Below, in pieces: positions 1 to 6,582 of a stretch of 10,143 nt of DNA. Origin of the DNA: a candidate division LCP-89 bacterium (lineage in GTDB: Bacteria > Electryoneota > B3-LCP). Positions within the stretch are counted from its first letter, which is position 1; every line of letters starts with the position of its first letter. Both the position numbers and the translations under genes were made by a program. Where the stretch lies: assembly GCA_025774735.1 (NCBI GenBank), contig JALGZU010000075.1, forward strand, positions 1 to 10,143, read 5' to 3'. The notes beneath the pieces are model-generated. The model was not told the DNA's origin, made no database searches, and worked only from the letters and a program-made list of their open reading frames with translations.

Positions 1-620
1 GCCAGTACACTGAAAAGCATAAAGAAGCTGATTAACAACCAGTGAGGAAACATACTGGAATAGGAATACACGATCCTCTCGCCTGTGGGCTGTAAGATGC
101 CCAAGGTATTTTCAATCGGGGTCTTCAGGAAGAGTGCCAATAAGAGTAATGCCGTTGGGATGCCCAAAAGGAGCGGGATAGTTTGGGGCTCGTTCGCCCA
201 TCTACCGAGGAAACGAGGGAAAGCCCAGTGTTGCACGGCCGCCTGCCGGACAGCGGCCAACACGTCTCCCGGCCGGGCGCCGCGGGGGCATTTTGTCGAG
301 CAGTCGTTGCATTGGTGACAGAGCCAGACGTCCGGATCTCTCAGAAGGCGGTCTTTCATTCCCCAGGTGGCCCAGGCCATTTCCTTTCGAGGAAAGGGTT
401 CCGGATCCGGGGAAATCTCACAGGTTACAGAACAGGTTCCACACTGCATACACTTCTTAAAAAGATCTCCGCCTTGCCTGCCGAGCATCCGGATGAAATC
501 CAGATCCGGCTCGACCAAAACCGGCTTGCCGTTTTCGGAGGGAGCAGAAATGGTTTGCGGGCTTTTCTGCGCTGTTGTCTCAGGTTCATCCTGAGAGTTT
601 TTTTCGTCAGGTTCCACCAC
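1..620 (-). CDS. qmoC: QmoC, membrane subunit of the Qmo complex (partial, C-terminus beyond window)
   Basis: Quinone-interacting membrane-bound oxidoreductase subunit C: it combines an HdrC-like iron-sulfur domain with an HdrE-like cytochrome b membrane domain, and in the known pathway links the menaquinone pool to QmoAB and APS reductase. 206 codons are visible. Residues 57-67 give CMQCGTCSVTC and residues 101-111 give CHQCNDCSTKC, two complete CxxCxxCxxxC [4Fe-4S] binding sites, separated by the family's FPRKEMAWATWGMKD stretch. CPRGARPGD follows, and a first hydrophobic helix begins near residue 149, with more membrane sequence at the edge. The start is a GTG at 620 (a second GTG follows directly) with GAGG seven bases upstream; no ATG fits. 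The N-terminus before the first cluster is about 20 residues longer than I recall for Desulfovibrio QmoC and is rich in E, D, Q, S and P. It lies 68 bp after qmoB. The haem-ligand region is outside the window. Confidence 0.9.
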   Translation of the reverse strand, partial: MVEPDEKNSQDEPETTAQKSPQTISAPSENGKPVLVEPDLDFIRMLGRQGGDLFKKCMQCGTCSVTCEISPDPEPFPRKEMAWATWGMKDRLLRDPDVWLCHQCNDCSTKCPRGARPGDVLAAVRQAAVQHWAFPRFLGRWANEPQTIPLLLGIPTALLLLALFLKTPIENTLGILQPTGERIVYSYSSMFPHWLLISFFMLFSVL

Positions 621-688
621 TGTATTTCCTCTAACCGCTTCCTTGAAATGGTATTATATGACCACAAAATGCAAGCTGTGGATATCTA

Positions 689-2962
689 TCATAGTCCCTT
701 GAATGGATTCATGCCGATCTCTTCGATCATCTCCGCGAAGTTGTTGAAAATCTCGGGGAGCTTATCGTACTCGGAGATCTGCAGTTGATGGAGCTCCACT
801 CTCTCATTCTCCATGGCCATCTGTTCCAGTTTTTCCCTGATGTTTTCGCCCCGGGTATCGGCCAATTCGCTCCCCTTAATGAAGTGGCATTGATAATCGT
901 CCCCGTACTTACAACCGATCAATATAACTCCGTCAAAGCCCGCCGATATCGCATCCTTGACCCAGGCCACATTCATCGATCCCAAACATCTCACCGGAAT
1001 AATTCGAACAAAGGGACTGTACTGAAGGCGGTGCTGACCTACAAGGTCCATGGCCGGAAAGGCATCATTTTCACACAGGAGCGCCAAAATCCTCGGTTTT
1101 TCCTCGAACTCATCCGGTACCTGTACCGCTTTGATCATTGATGCGACGATACTCACCGAATAGTCTTTAAAGGAGACGATTCGCTCGGGGCAGGCTCCCA
1201 TACACACTCCGCATCTGCGGCATCGAGTCGGCCAGGGGAGTGGAGTACCTTTCTCATCCTCATTGAGCACCCCGAAAGGGCATTCCTCGGTGCAGCGTTT
1301 GCACTGAGTACAATTCTGCATAAAGAATTCGGGATAGGATTTATCGCCTGAGCGGGGATGAACCGCCTCCCCTCTGGCGGTCATCTCAACGCATTGAATC
1401 GCTTTTAGGGCGGCGCCCGTCGCATCCTCTCGGGCGCCTATACCGTCCATAGGCTGGCGAACGCTCCCGGTAGAATAAATTCCGGTGCGACGGCTTTCGT
1501 ATGGGAAGCAGATGAAATGCGAATCCGGAAAACCGTATTGAAGGATCGGCAGGTCGGATCCCTGACGATATGACAGGTTTAAAATTTCGGTGCCCTCGTG
1601 ATGTTTGAGCTGCTCCACCATTTCTGCGGCTCTCTCTCGCTGAACATCCGACTCTCCATCCGTCACAGCAATTTTCGCATCCTCCAGTGCCCGGATCGCT
1701 TCGCCATCAGCGGAATTCGGTATCATTCCCGCCGCGAGAACCACCATATCCACCTTAACCTGAATTTGCTCGCCGGGCATCGTGTTCTTGGCGGTGACGG
1801 TCAGTTTTCCATCGTCATCCCGGGTGACGTCAGCAACTTCTCCTTTAGTGAGAAATATTCCGGGATCTTCCTGAACCCTTCTATAGAAATCCTCATAGAG
1901 CCCTGGTGTGCGCATGAACTCGTAGAAGATGTACGCCTTGGCATCGTCATCGCCTTCACGCAGATACAGGGCCTGCTTGAGTGACGTCAGGCAACAGATC
2001 GAAGAACAGTAGGAATGATGTTCTTTATCCCTGGACCCTCCGCATTGAATAAAGGCGATGCTTTTTACCTCCTTACCATCTGAAGGACGGGTGATTCGGC
2101 CCTGGCTCTTGACCATCTCTTCTAAATCGACATTCCGAACCACGTCATCAACTTTGCCATAGGAAAGAGTATCGCGAGGTTCCACAGGTTTCCAACCGGT
2201 AGCCTGGATTACCGCGCCGACACGGAATGTGTCCAGAACATCGCCATCCGGTTTACCGTTTGCGGCCGATTTTAAAGTAACATCAAACAGCCCGGGAGCA
2301 CCGGTAATGTCGCTCGTGAAGGCTGAGGTGTACACCTTGATTCGTGGATCCCCCTCGACCTCGGTTATCAGTTCATCAACGTTGACATCCTCCAAATCAC
2401 GAAACGGGGCTTTCGTTGGAATGGATTTATGCTGTTTCGCTAACCAGCCTCCTAATTTGTCCGTCTTTTCAACCAGACGGACTTCATACCCAGCTTTTGA
2501 TGATTCCAGCGCTGCTGTCAAACCGGCGATTCCTCCACCGACGACCATGATGTTTTCATCGATAGCCTCTTCTGACTGGAAGGGTTCCAGAGGTTCCATC
2601 TTCTGTAATTTAGTGATATACATGCGGAGATAATCCTCCGCCAGCATCTGCGTGTTCTCCTCGGTTGCCGGTTGACACCACACCACATGTTCGCGCATGG
2701 CGATTTTCTCTACGATTACATCCTGGGGAAACATGTCTTCGGTGTAGCGACGAGGGGATATTCCAGCGATGAGTACCTTATTTAAGCCTTCGCTCTTGAT
2801 ATCTTCGTTTATTGATTCCAGGTCCGGCTTTTCGCAGGAGTCAATCTTGTTGCAGAATGACACGTTAAAATCGTCATTGGCGATCTTGCACAAGGCATCG
2901 ATATCAAGCGCCTCAGCTATTCCGTAACCGGTGCAGATGAATACGCCGATTTTATCTTCCAT
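689..2962 (-). CDS. qmoB: QmoB, HdrA/MvhD-like flavoprotein subunit
   Basis: Soluble flavin and iron-sulfur subunit of the Qmo complex, which passes electrons between menaquinol and APS reductase (the direction depends on metabolism). It has 757 residues, a normal length. Order of parts: an HdrA-like N-terminal domain with cysteines at 10, 25, 37, 43 and 96; an FAD dinucleotide fold with GGGIAG at 142-147; QCGGSRD at 306-312 followed by C319, C323 and C324; a 2x[4Fe-4S] ferredoxin domain with C551, C554, C557, C561 and C581, C584, C587, C591; and an MvhD-type C-terminal domain with C630, RCLGS (C659), GCK (C684) and QCHF (C692). I start it at the ATG at 2962, four bases after the qmoA stop, with GAGGAG inside the end of qmoA; the longer open frame to 3097 would run into qmoA and adds nothing family-like. 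Translationally coupled to qmoA. Confidence 0.95.
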   Translation of the reverse strand: MEDKIGVFICTGYGIAEALDIDALCKIANDDFNVSFCNKIDSCEKPDLESINEDIKSEGLNKVLIAGISPRRYTEDMFPQDVIVEKIAMREHVVWCQPATEENTQMLAEDYLRMYITKLQKMEPLEPFQSEEAIDENIMVVGGGIAGLTAALESSKAGYEVRLVEKTDKLGGWLAKQHKSIPTKAPFRDLEDVNVDELITEVEGDPRIKVYTSAFTSDITGAPGLFDVTLKSAANGKPDGDVLDTFRVGAVIQATGWKPVEPRDTLSYGKVDDVVRNVDLEEMVKSQGRITRPSDGKEVKSIAFIQCGGSRDKEHHSYCSSICCLTSLKQALYLREGDDDAKAYIFYEFMRTPGLYEDFYRRVQEDPGIFLTKGEVADVTRDDDGKLTVTAKNTMPGEQIQVKVDMVVLAAGMIPNSADGEAIRALEDAKIAVTDGESDVQRERAAEMVEQLKHHEGTEILNLSYRQGSDLPILQYGFPDSHFICFPYESRRTGIYSTGSVRQPMDGIGAREDATGAALKAIQCVEMTARGEAVHPRSGDKSYPEFFMQNCTQCKRCTEECPFGVLNEDEKGTPLPWPTRCRRCGVCMGACPERIVSFKDYSVSIVASMIKAVQVPDEFEEKPRILALLCENDAFPAMDLVGQHRLQYSPFVRIIPVRCLGSMNVAWVKDAISAGFDGVILIGCKYGDDYQCHFIKGSELADTRGENIREKLEQMAMENERVELHQLQISEYDKLPEIFNNFAEMIEEIGMNPFKGL

Positions 2963-2966
2963 TAAT

Positions 2967-4229
2967 TCACTCTCCTCTGTTGAGGTATTGAATCGCTCTG
3001 AGTGTGGCTGCAGTCGCATCTTTTGTTGTGCGGGAGACGTCGCACGGCCGCTTAACGCAACCGGCCGTGTACACCCCCTCGACGTTTGTATCTCCATCTA
3101 TAAAGCCGTAATCATCATATTTCAGTTCAAAAGGGATTTTAGCGTCAGAAGTACTGGGTACCATACCGGTTGCCAGAACTACCAGATCGAATCCCTGGTG
3201 TAGATTTTCTCGAGATAGGGTATCTTCCACATCCAGTATCAAGTTTTTATTTTCAGGTTCTTCACTAATCTTAGCGACCTTGCCTTTGATGAAAGAGACA
3301 TTTCCATCTTCGAGCAGATCGTAATAGAACTTCTCCTCGCGACCGATTGTGCGGATGTCGATGTAAAAAACAGTGATTCTGGCGTTTTCGTTTTTCTCCT
3401 TGATGTACCTGATCTGCTTCAACGAGCCCATGCAGCAGACCGCCGAACAGTAGGGGAGATGGTTTTCATCCCTCGATCCGGCACACTGTACGAACGCCAC
3501 ATTCTCTGTTTTTTTGCCGTCGGACGGCCGAATGATTTCCCCGGCGGTGGGACCTCCGAGGGCGGCTAATCTCTCCATCATAACGTTGGTGATTACATTC
3601 TGGTATTGTCCAAATCCCAGGTCATCAAGCTTCGTTGCGTCATAGGGCTGCCAACCCGTAGCGATAATGACAGCCCCGACTTCAACCTCGATCTCTTCTG
3701 CCGCCATCTCCAGATCGATAGCTCCGGAAGGACAGATTTCGCTAAGTTTCTCAGCATCAGTTTCGGACAGGGCTTCTCGATCAAGGGCAAAAACAGGAGG
3801 ATAAGCCATATCATGTGGTAAATAGAGCGCTTTGGTTTTGTCCATCCCATAGTTGAAATCATTGATCCGCTCGGAAGTCAATTGTTCAGGCATGGAATCA
3901 TCGATGGAATGCATCCCGGTCACATACCTCGGTCTAATTCGGATCCTGGCTTTGAAATCACCGGCATTACCTGAGATCTCCTCGACCGTTGCCAGCGTAT
4001 GAACAGTTATTTTGGGATTCTGCTTTATCCTGCGAACATTGATTTCGAATCCGCAAGTCGGAGGACACATTTTGGGGAAATACCGGGACATGCGCATCAC
4101 GCGTCCACCAAGATAGGCCTCTTTCTCCACCAGGATAATCGGGTATCCGACTTCAGCAGCATCCACCGCCGCCGTCATCCCCCCAATCCCCCCGCCGATT
4201 ACAAGAATGGGTTTTTCATTATCCTTCAT
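2967..4229 (-). CDS. qmoA: QmoA, HdrA-like flavoprotein subunit
   Basis: First gene of the qmo operon; 420 residues, the usual QmoA size. It is an FAD-binding relative of heterodisulfide reductase HdrA. The N-terminus shows GGGIGG at 12-17 and VEKEAYLGGR after the second strand. KMCPPTCGFEIN supplies C55 and C59. A central FVQCAGSRDENHLPYCSAVCC block matches the same block in QmoB, showing that the two subunits are paralogues. The C-terminus has VVLATGMVPST and VYTAGCVKRPCDVSRTTKDA, the second FAD contact region. The start ATG is preceded by GAAGGA with six bases between. Unlike the arrangement in many sulfate reducers, no aprBA or sat gene lies directly upstream; the nearest upstream gene on this strand is a small membrane protein about 580 bp away. 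Confidence 0.95.
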   Translation of the reverse strand: MKDNEKPILVIGGGIGGMTAAVDAAEVGYPIILVEKEAYLGGRVMRMSRYFPKMCPPTCGFEINVRRIKQNPKITVHTLATVEEISGNAGDFKARIRIRPRYVTGMHSIDDSMPEQLTSERINDFNYGMDKTKALYLPHDMAYPPVFALDREALSETDAEKLSEICPSGAIDLEMAAEEIEVEVGAVIIATGWQPYDATKLDDLGFGQYQNVITNVMMERLAALGGPTAGEIIRPSDGKKTENVAFVQCAGSRDENHLPYCSAVCCMGSLKQIRYIKEKNENARITVFYIDIRTIGREEKFYYDLLEDGNVSFIKGKVAKISEEPENKNLILDVEDTLSRENLHQGFDLVVLATGMVPSTSDAKIPFELKYDDYGFIDGDTNVEGVYTAGCVKRPCDVSRTTKDATAATLRAIQYLNRGE

Positions 4230-4285
4230 GAACTATCCTTCAATCTAACTACAGAATGTTTATTGGGATTGTGTTTATCAATCTC

Positions 4286-4338
4286 TCAACAAGAAAAAGC
4301 ACCACCAAATCAACCTTCTGAGTTTGACTCGGTGGTGC
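4286..4338 (-). terminator. Long hairpin with T-run in front of qmoA (terminator or leader attenuator)
   Basis: GCACCACC (4299-4306) pairs perfectly with GGTGGTGC (4331-4338), and the stem continues inward with mismatches through ATCAA / TTGA. On the minus strand the stem is followed at once by TTTTTCTTGTTG, the form of an intrinsic terminator. It sits about 60-70 bp before the qmoA start. It could end transcription arriving from the direction of the small gene and pseudo-tRNA, or, if the qmo promoter lies upstream of it, act as an attenuator in the qmo leader. No T-run follows on the plus strand, so its direction is minus. Confidence 0.6.
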
Positions 4339-4602
4339 AAATCTAGTTCGGCTAACTCAATCCAAGACGGTTGAATTGGAACTTAGGGTTAATGTTCGTG
4401 AATAATTATACAAATTTAAGCTTCTACAGCGTTAATATCAATAAAAATTCATAAATTTCGCTGAAAGCCATCAAAACTTCACCAATTAGTCGGGTGCTTT
4501 AATGAGTATAATTCTACTTTGACACACTAATTTATATTATAGGATACCTGAAGATTGCACCTTGTGGTGGGAGATACGGTAACAAGAATGATTTTCAGCA
4601 GG
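4339..4602. other. AT-rich intergenic stretch with no supported gene
   Basis: No plausible coding frame or ribosome binding site is visible on either strand. The stretch is clearly more AT-rich than the flanking genes. On the minus strand two perfect TATAAT hexamers occur (4405-4410 and 4536-4541), but neither has a recognisable -35 box at 16-18 bases, so I do not call a promoter. If qmoABC is transcribed from here, the hairpin at 4299-4338 falls inside its leader. Confidence 0.5.
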
Positions 4603-4640
4603 AAAAATAACGGCTTAGAATCGTTCCTAAGCCGTTATTT
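4595..4640 (-). terminator. Strong intrinsic terminator downstream of the pseudo-tRNA copy
   Basis: A perfect 14-bp inverted repeat, 4605-4618 against 4627-4640, surrounds an eight-base loop. On the minus strand it is followed by TTTTTCC. It is placed after the pseudo-tRNA at 4650-4744 exactly as the other terminators here follow their tRNA-like copies, so it probably ends transcripts of the small membrane protein gene that run through the pseudo-tRNA. Confidence 0.8.
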
Positions 4641-4649
4641 ACTATTTTA

Positions 4650-4744
4650 TAGCGGGGGAAGGATTTTCCCAAGGGGACTCCTTCGGAGGAAGCTTTGACC
4701 TTTGGGTTAATAACCCCAAAACATACCTTAGCTTTTACACCCAT
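4650..4744 (-). pseudogene. Degenerate initiator tRNA copy with a 22-bp T-loop insertion
   Basis: Read against the intact tRNA-fMet at 5659-5732, this copy keeps the acceptor 3' strand and the 3' half of the T-arm exactly (4652-4666), then has a 22-bp insertion (4667-4688), then resumes the tRNA: 4689-4709 matches with two differences through the variable loop and into the anticodon stem. Beyond that the anticodon has changed (the loop reads GTTATTAA on the minus strand instead of CTCATAA), and only scattered matches remain through the D-arm and the 5' acceptor strand (for example TACC, CACCC). The 5' acceptor strand no longer pairs well with the 3' strand. I infer a non-functional tRNA relic; a processed RNA of unknown role cannot be excluded. 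Confidence 0.75.
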
Positions 4745-4805
4745 CTGGTCCAATAAGGTCTGACAGGGAACAGCGAGCGATGTGAAGTCGGAACCTTACT
4801 ATATG

Positions 4806-5009
4806 CTATTGTGATTTTCTTTTGCATTCGCGTGCCTTCGTCCATGACAAGACGATGCCCAGAATGATGGCAATACGGAATGATGTCTCCCAATCTACGG
4901 TACCTGCTCCATGAACGATAAGACTGTAAATGAAAGTCACGATTGCAGAAACCACCAGAGTCACAGCGAACGTGATTACAAAGTCAATGAGTAATTCTTT
5001 CATGTTCAT
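4806..5009 (-). CDS. Small two-helix membrane protein of unknown function
   Basis: 67 residues. Two hydrophobic segments are visible: about residues 5-31 (LLIDFVITFAVTLVVSAIVT and on) and about 43-58 (TSFRIAIILGIVLSW), joined by a short polar HGAGTVDWE loop and followed by a basic tail, KARECKRKSQ. The charge pattern suggests both ends face the cytoplasm, by the positive-inside rule. Reality is supported by an excellent ribosome binding site, AAGGAGGTC (5015-5023), five bases before the ATG. I do not recognise a named family, though short proteins of this form with a DWETSFR motif are, as far as I recall, not unusual. It stands alone between tRNA-derived repeats, with a terminator-like element upstream (5249-5278) and one beyond the pseudo-tRNA downstream. 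Confidence 0.75.
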   Translation of the reverse strand: MNMKELLIDFVITFAVTLVVSAIVTFIYSLIVHGAGTVDWETSFRIAIILGIVLSWTKARECKRKSQ

Positions 5010-5372
5010 ATTTCGACCTCCTTCTCGCTTATCGAACTACTCCATGTTAAGCCACCTAACAATAACTAGATTGATCCGCATAAGATACCAATTACACCCG
5101 TTTCTGAGGCTCCAAAATCGTAGAAGTTATTTGGCTTATCACATCATTTCAAATATAGATCGGTCCCTCCAAATTGTCAATTATAATCTTATCCTTTTTC
5201 TTTATCGAACAGAAAAACGATTTCAATAATTTACAGAAGATAGTGTTGAAAAAAAAAGAAATTAGCCGCCTAACGGCGATCACATATGGATTTTTTGCGG
5301 TATATTGAGACTTTCAATTACCGGAATTTATGTTCTGTGAGTTGGAAATACGGTTGGAAATCGAAAATTTTA
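5010..5372. other. AT-rich non-coding stretch upstream of the small membrane protein gene
   Basis: Apart from the ribosome binding site of the small gene and one terminator-like hairpin, no gene is supported on either strand. The frames that stay open here have no ribosome binding site and no protein-like composition. The promoter of the small gene should lie within it, but I cannot single out a convincing -35/-10 pair. Confidence 0.5.
5249..5278 (-). terminator. Weak intrinsic-terminator-like hairpin with long T-run
   Basis: A short GC stem, GCCG (5265-5268) with CGGC (5274-5277), is followed on the minus strand after TAATTTC by nine T (5249-5257). The stem is only four pairs, so function is uncertain. 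Its position would separate transcription of the tRNA array from the small membrane protein gene. Confidence 0.4.
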
Positions 5373-5411
5373 GGCAACAAAACAGGGACTCAGAATCGCT
5401 TCTAAGCCCCT
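5373..5411 (-). terminator. Terminator after tRNA-derived unit 1
   Basis: 5384-5395 pairs with 5400-5411 at ten of twelve positions, and on the minus strand GTTTTGTTG follows. Its loop and inner stem (CAGAATCG) resemble the terminator at 4605-4640 (TAGAATCG), suggesting that these two share an origin, distinct from the pair at 5502-5535 and 5619-5652. Confidence 0.6.
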
Positions 5412-5426
5412 ATTATTATTTTAGTA

Positions 5427-5543
5427 GAGGGGGAAGGATTTTCCCAAGGGGATTCCTTCGGAGGAACCTTTGTCCATCAGCCGACTGATATGTGCCCAGC
5501 AAGTAAAAAACCCGTTCCCAATGGAACGGGTCCCTTAGTAGTA
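5427..5543 (-). repeat. tRNA-fMet-derived tandem unit 1 (117 bp)
   Basis: This unit differs from the neighbouring unit (5544-5660) at six of 117 positions. In plus-strand order it holds a tRNA 3' end (5427-5441, with one change in the acceptor strand), the 22-bp insertion (5442-5463), the 5' T-arm sequence GAACCTT (5464-5470), a diverged stretch with a small hairpin (ATCAG/CTGAT), an ATG-GCCCA-like trace of the anticodon arm, then terminator sequence and TTAGTAGTA. The 5' half of a tRNA is absent, so it cannot make a tRNA. Confidence 0.8.
5502..5535 (-). terminator. Terminator after tRNA-derived unit 2
   Basis: ACCCGTTCC (5510-5518) and GGAACGGGT (5523-5531) form a perfect nine-pair stem with loop CAAT. 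On the minus strand the stem is followed by TTTTTACTT. It is identical to the terminator of the intact tRNA 117 bp away. Confidence 0.85.
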
Positions 5544-5658
5544 GCGGGGGAAGGATTTTCCCAAGGGGACTCCTTCGGAGGAACCTTTGTCCGTCAGCCG
5601 GCCGAGATGTGCCCAGCAAGTAAAAAACCCGTTCCCAATGGAACGGGTCCCTTAGTAG

Positions 5659-5660
<2 letters not shown>
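5544..5660 (-). repeat. tRNA-fMet-derived tandem unit 2 (117 bp)
   Basis: The second tandem unit directly abuts the intact tRNA. The tRNA 3' segment 5544-5558 is identical to 5661-5675 of the real gene. The same 22-bp insertion lies at 5559-5580 and GAACCTT resumes at 5581. After a diverged segment, 5607-5620 matches the tRNA anticodon region at 11 of 14 positions. The sequence 5491-5558 is repeated without change at 5608-5675, so the tandem repeat runs into the 3' end of the functional tRNA and stops exactly where the insertion begins. Confidence 0.85.
5619..5652 (-). terminator. Intrinsic terminator of the tRNA-fMet gene
   Basis: ACCCGTTCC (5627-5635) and GGAACGGGT (5640-5648) form a perfect stem, followed on the minus strand by TTTTTACTT. 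It begins about ten bases after the tRNA 3' end and is the expected end of the tRNA transcript. Confidence 0.9.
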
Positions 5661-5732
<72 letters not shown>

Positions 5733-5745
5733 GTATATGCGCAGT

Positions 5746-5774
5746 AAATTAAGGAGATTTTTCCCTCTTATCAA
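5746..5774 (-). promoter_or_regulatory. Sigma70-type promoter of tRNA-fMet
   Basis: On the minus strand TTGATA (5769-5774) and TAATTT (5746-5751) stand 17 bases apart, and the mature tRNA begins 14 bases after the -10 box, leaving about seven leader bases. It lies just after the yceI terminator. Confidence 0.65.
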
Positions 5775-5797
5775 GTGATTTTAGTACAATTTGCTTT

Positions 5798-5829
5798 AAA
5801 ACAAAAACCCGCTCATTACGAACGGGTTT
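5798..5829 (-). terminator. Intrinsic terminator of yceI
   Basis: AAACCCGCT (5805-5813) pairs with AACGGGTTT (5821-5829) around a seven-base loop, followed on the minus strand by a T-rich run (TTTTTG). It starts about 18 bases after the yceI stop codon. Confidence 0.8.
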
Positions 5830-5847
5830 CTGTTCAAATTGTGAAGC

Positions 5848-6438
5848 TCATTGCTTCTTCACCAGTTCCACTTCGATGATGATGGTGACCTCTTTCGACA
5901 CCACCATCCCCAATGGCTGTTCGCCCATCTTCCAGTTCAATCCGAAATCCGTGCGGTCGACCTTGGTCGAAGCGGTGGCACCCATACGGGTTCCCATTCC
6001 AGGTATCTCCATGGGGCGCGTCAGATCTTCGACGTCCAGAACCACCTCCCTGGTCACATCACGTATGGTCAGGTCTCCGACGATCTTAAGCCCGTCCGCC
6101 GACTTCTTGATCTTCTTCGAGACGAATTTCAGGTTGGGGTAGGTTTCCACGTCGAAGAAATCAGCCGATTTCAGATGACCATCTCGTTTTTCGTTCGCCG
6201 TATTGACAGACGCGGCGTCTATGGTGACGGTCACAGAAAAATTGGCAATATCGTCTTCATCGTAAGTCACGGAACCATCGAAAGATTCAAATGAACCGGT
6301 GACCTTCGAGATGGCCAGGTGCTTTACTTTGAAACCGATGTATGTATGTGGTTTGTCAAATTCCCATTGGGACGCCTGCGCGATCGATGCAAAAGCGAAG
6401 GCAACAGCGAACAATGTCATTACGGATCTGCGTAACAT
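5848..6438 (-). CDS. YceI family periplasmic lipocalin-like protein
   Basis: 196 residues. A signal peptide is evident: MLRRSV, a hydrophobic core (TLFAVAFAFASIA), and a cleavage-like SIAQA-S at about residue 22-23. The mature part shows the YceI signature: WEFDKPHTYIGFKVKHLAISKVTGSF near its start, LKSADFFDVETYPNLKF, GDLTIRDVTREVVLDVE and RTDFGLNW. The family folds as a lipocalin-like barrel that in characterised members binds polyisoprenoid molecules; the ligand here is unknown. I choose the ATG at 6438, not the upstream ATG at 6462, because AAAGGAG stands six bases before it and the shorter form begins with a normal signal peptide. It has its own terminator. A TTGACG lies upstream on the minus strand, without a well-spaced -10 box. 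Confidence 0.93.
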   Translation of the reverse strand: MLRRSVMTLFAVAFAFASIAQASQWEFDKPHTYIGFKVKHLAISKVTGSFESFDGSVTYDEDDIANFSVTVTIDAASVNTANEKRDGHLKSADFFDVETYPNLKFVSKKIKKSADGLKIVGDLTIRDVTREVVLDVEDLTRPMEIPGMGTRMGATASTKVDRTDFGLNWKMGEQPLGMVVSKEVTIIIEVELVKKQ

Positions 6439-6465
6439 GTTCGACTCCTTTAGTTTATTATCCAT

Positions 6466-6582
6466 TAGTGAAATTACTCAGGATGAGATACGTCAATAGT
6501 GCTTTGAAAGTTTGGTTTCCAGCGGAGTTGATTTGGGGGGGTTAAGTAATAAGATTTTCTCGAGATAGCGGTGCTCTATCCG
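6466..6582. other. Upstream region of yceI
   Basis: No gene is visible. The region holds a poly-G/C run (GGGGGGG at 6535-6541) and two small hairpins (around 6566-6582 and 6582-6593). The yceI promoter should be here, but I cannot place its boxes with confidence. Confidence 0.4.

Noticed and set aside
425..667. 80-residue minus-strand frame from an ATG upstream of qmoC
   Set aside because: It is out of frame with the CxxC motifs of qmoC and is rich in R, K and S, typical of a shadow frame.
183..788. 201-residue plus-strand frame
   Set aside because: It is antisense to qmoC and the end of qmoB, which have clear family motifs; no ribosome binding site or domain.
2963..3097. Longer start for qmoB
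   Set aside because: The extra 45 residues lie inside qmoA and resemble no QmoB; the ATG at 2962 has a good ribosome binding site.
4519..4546. Plus-strand promoter (TTGACA at 4519-4524)
   Set aside because: The best -10 match at proper spacing is GGATAC, and no plus-strand gene follows.
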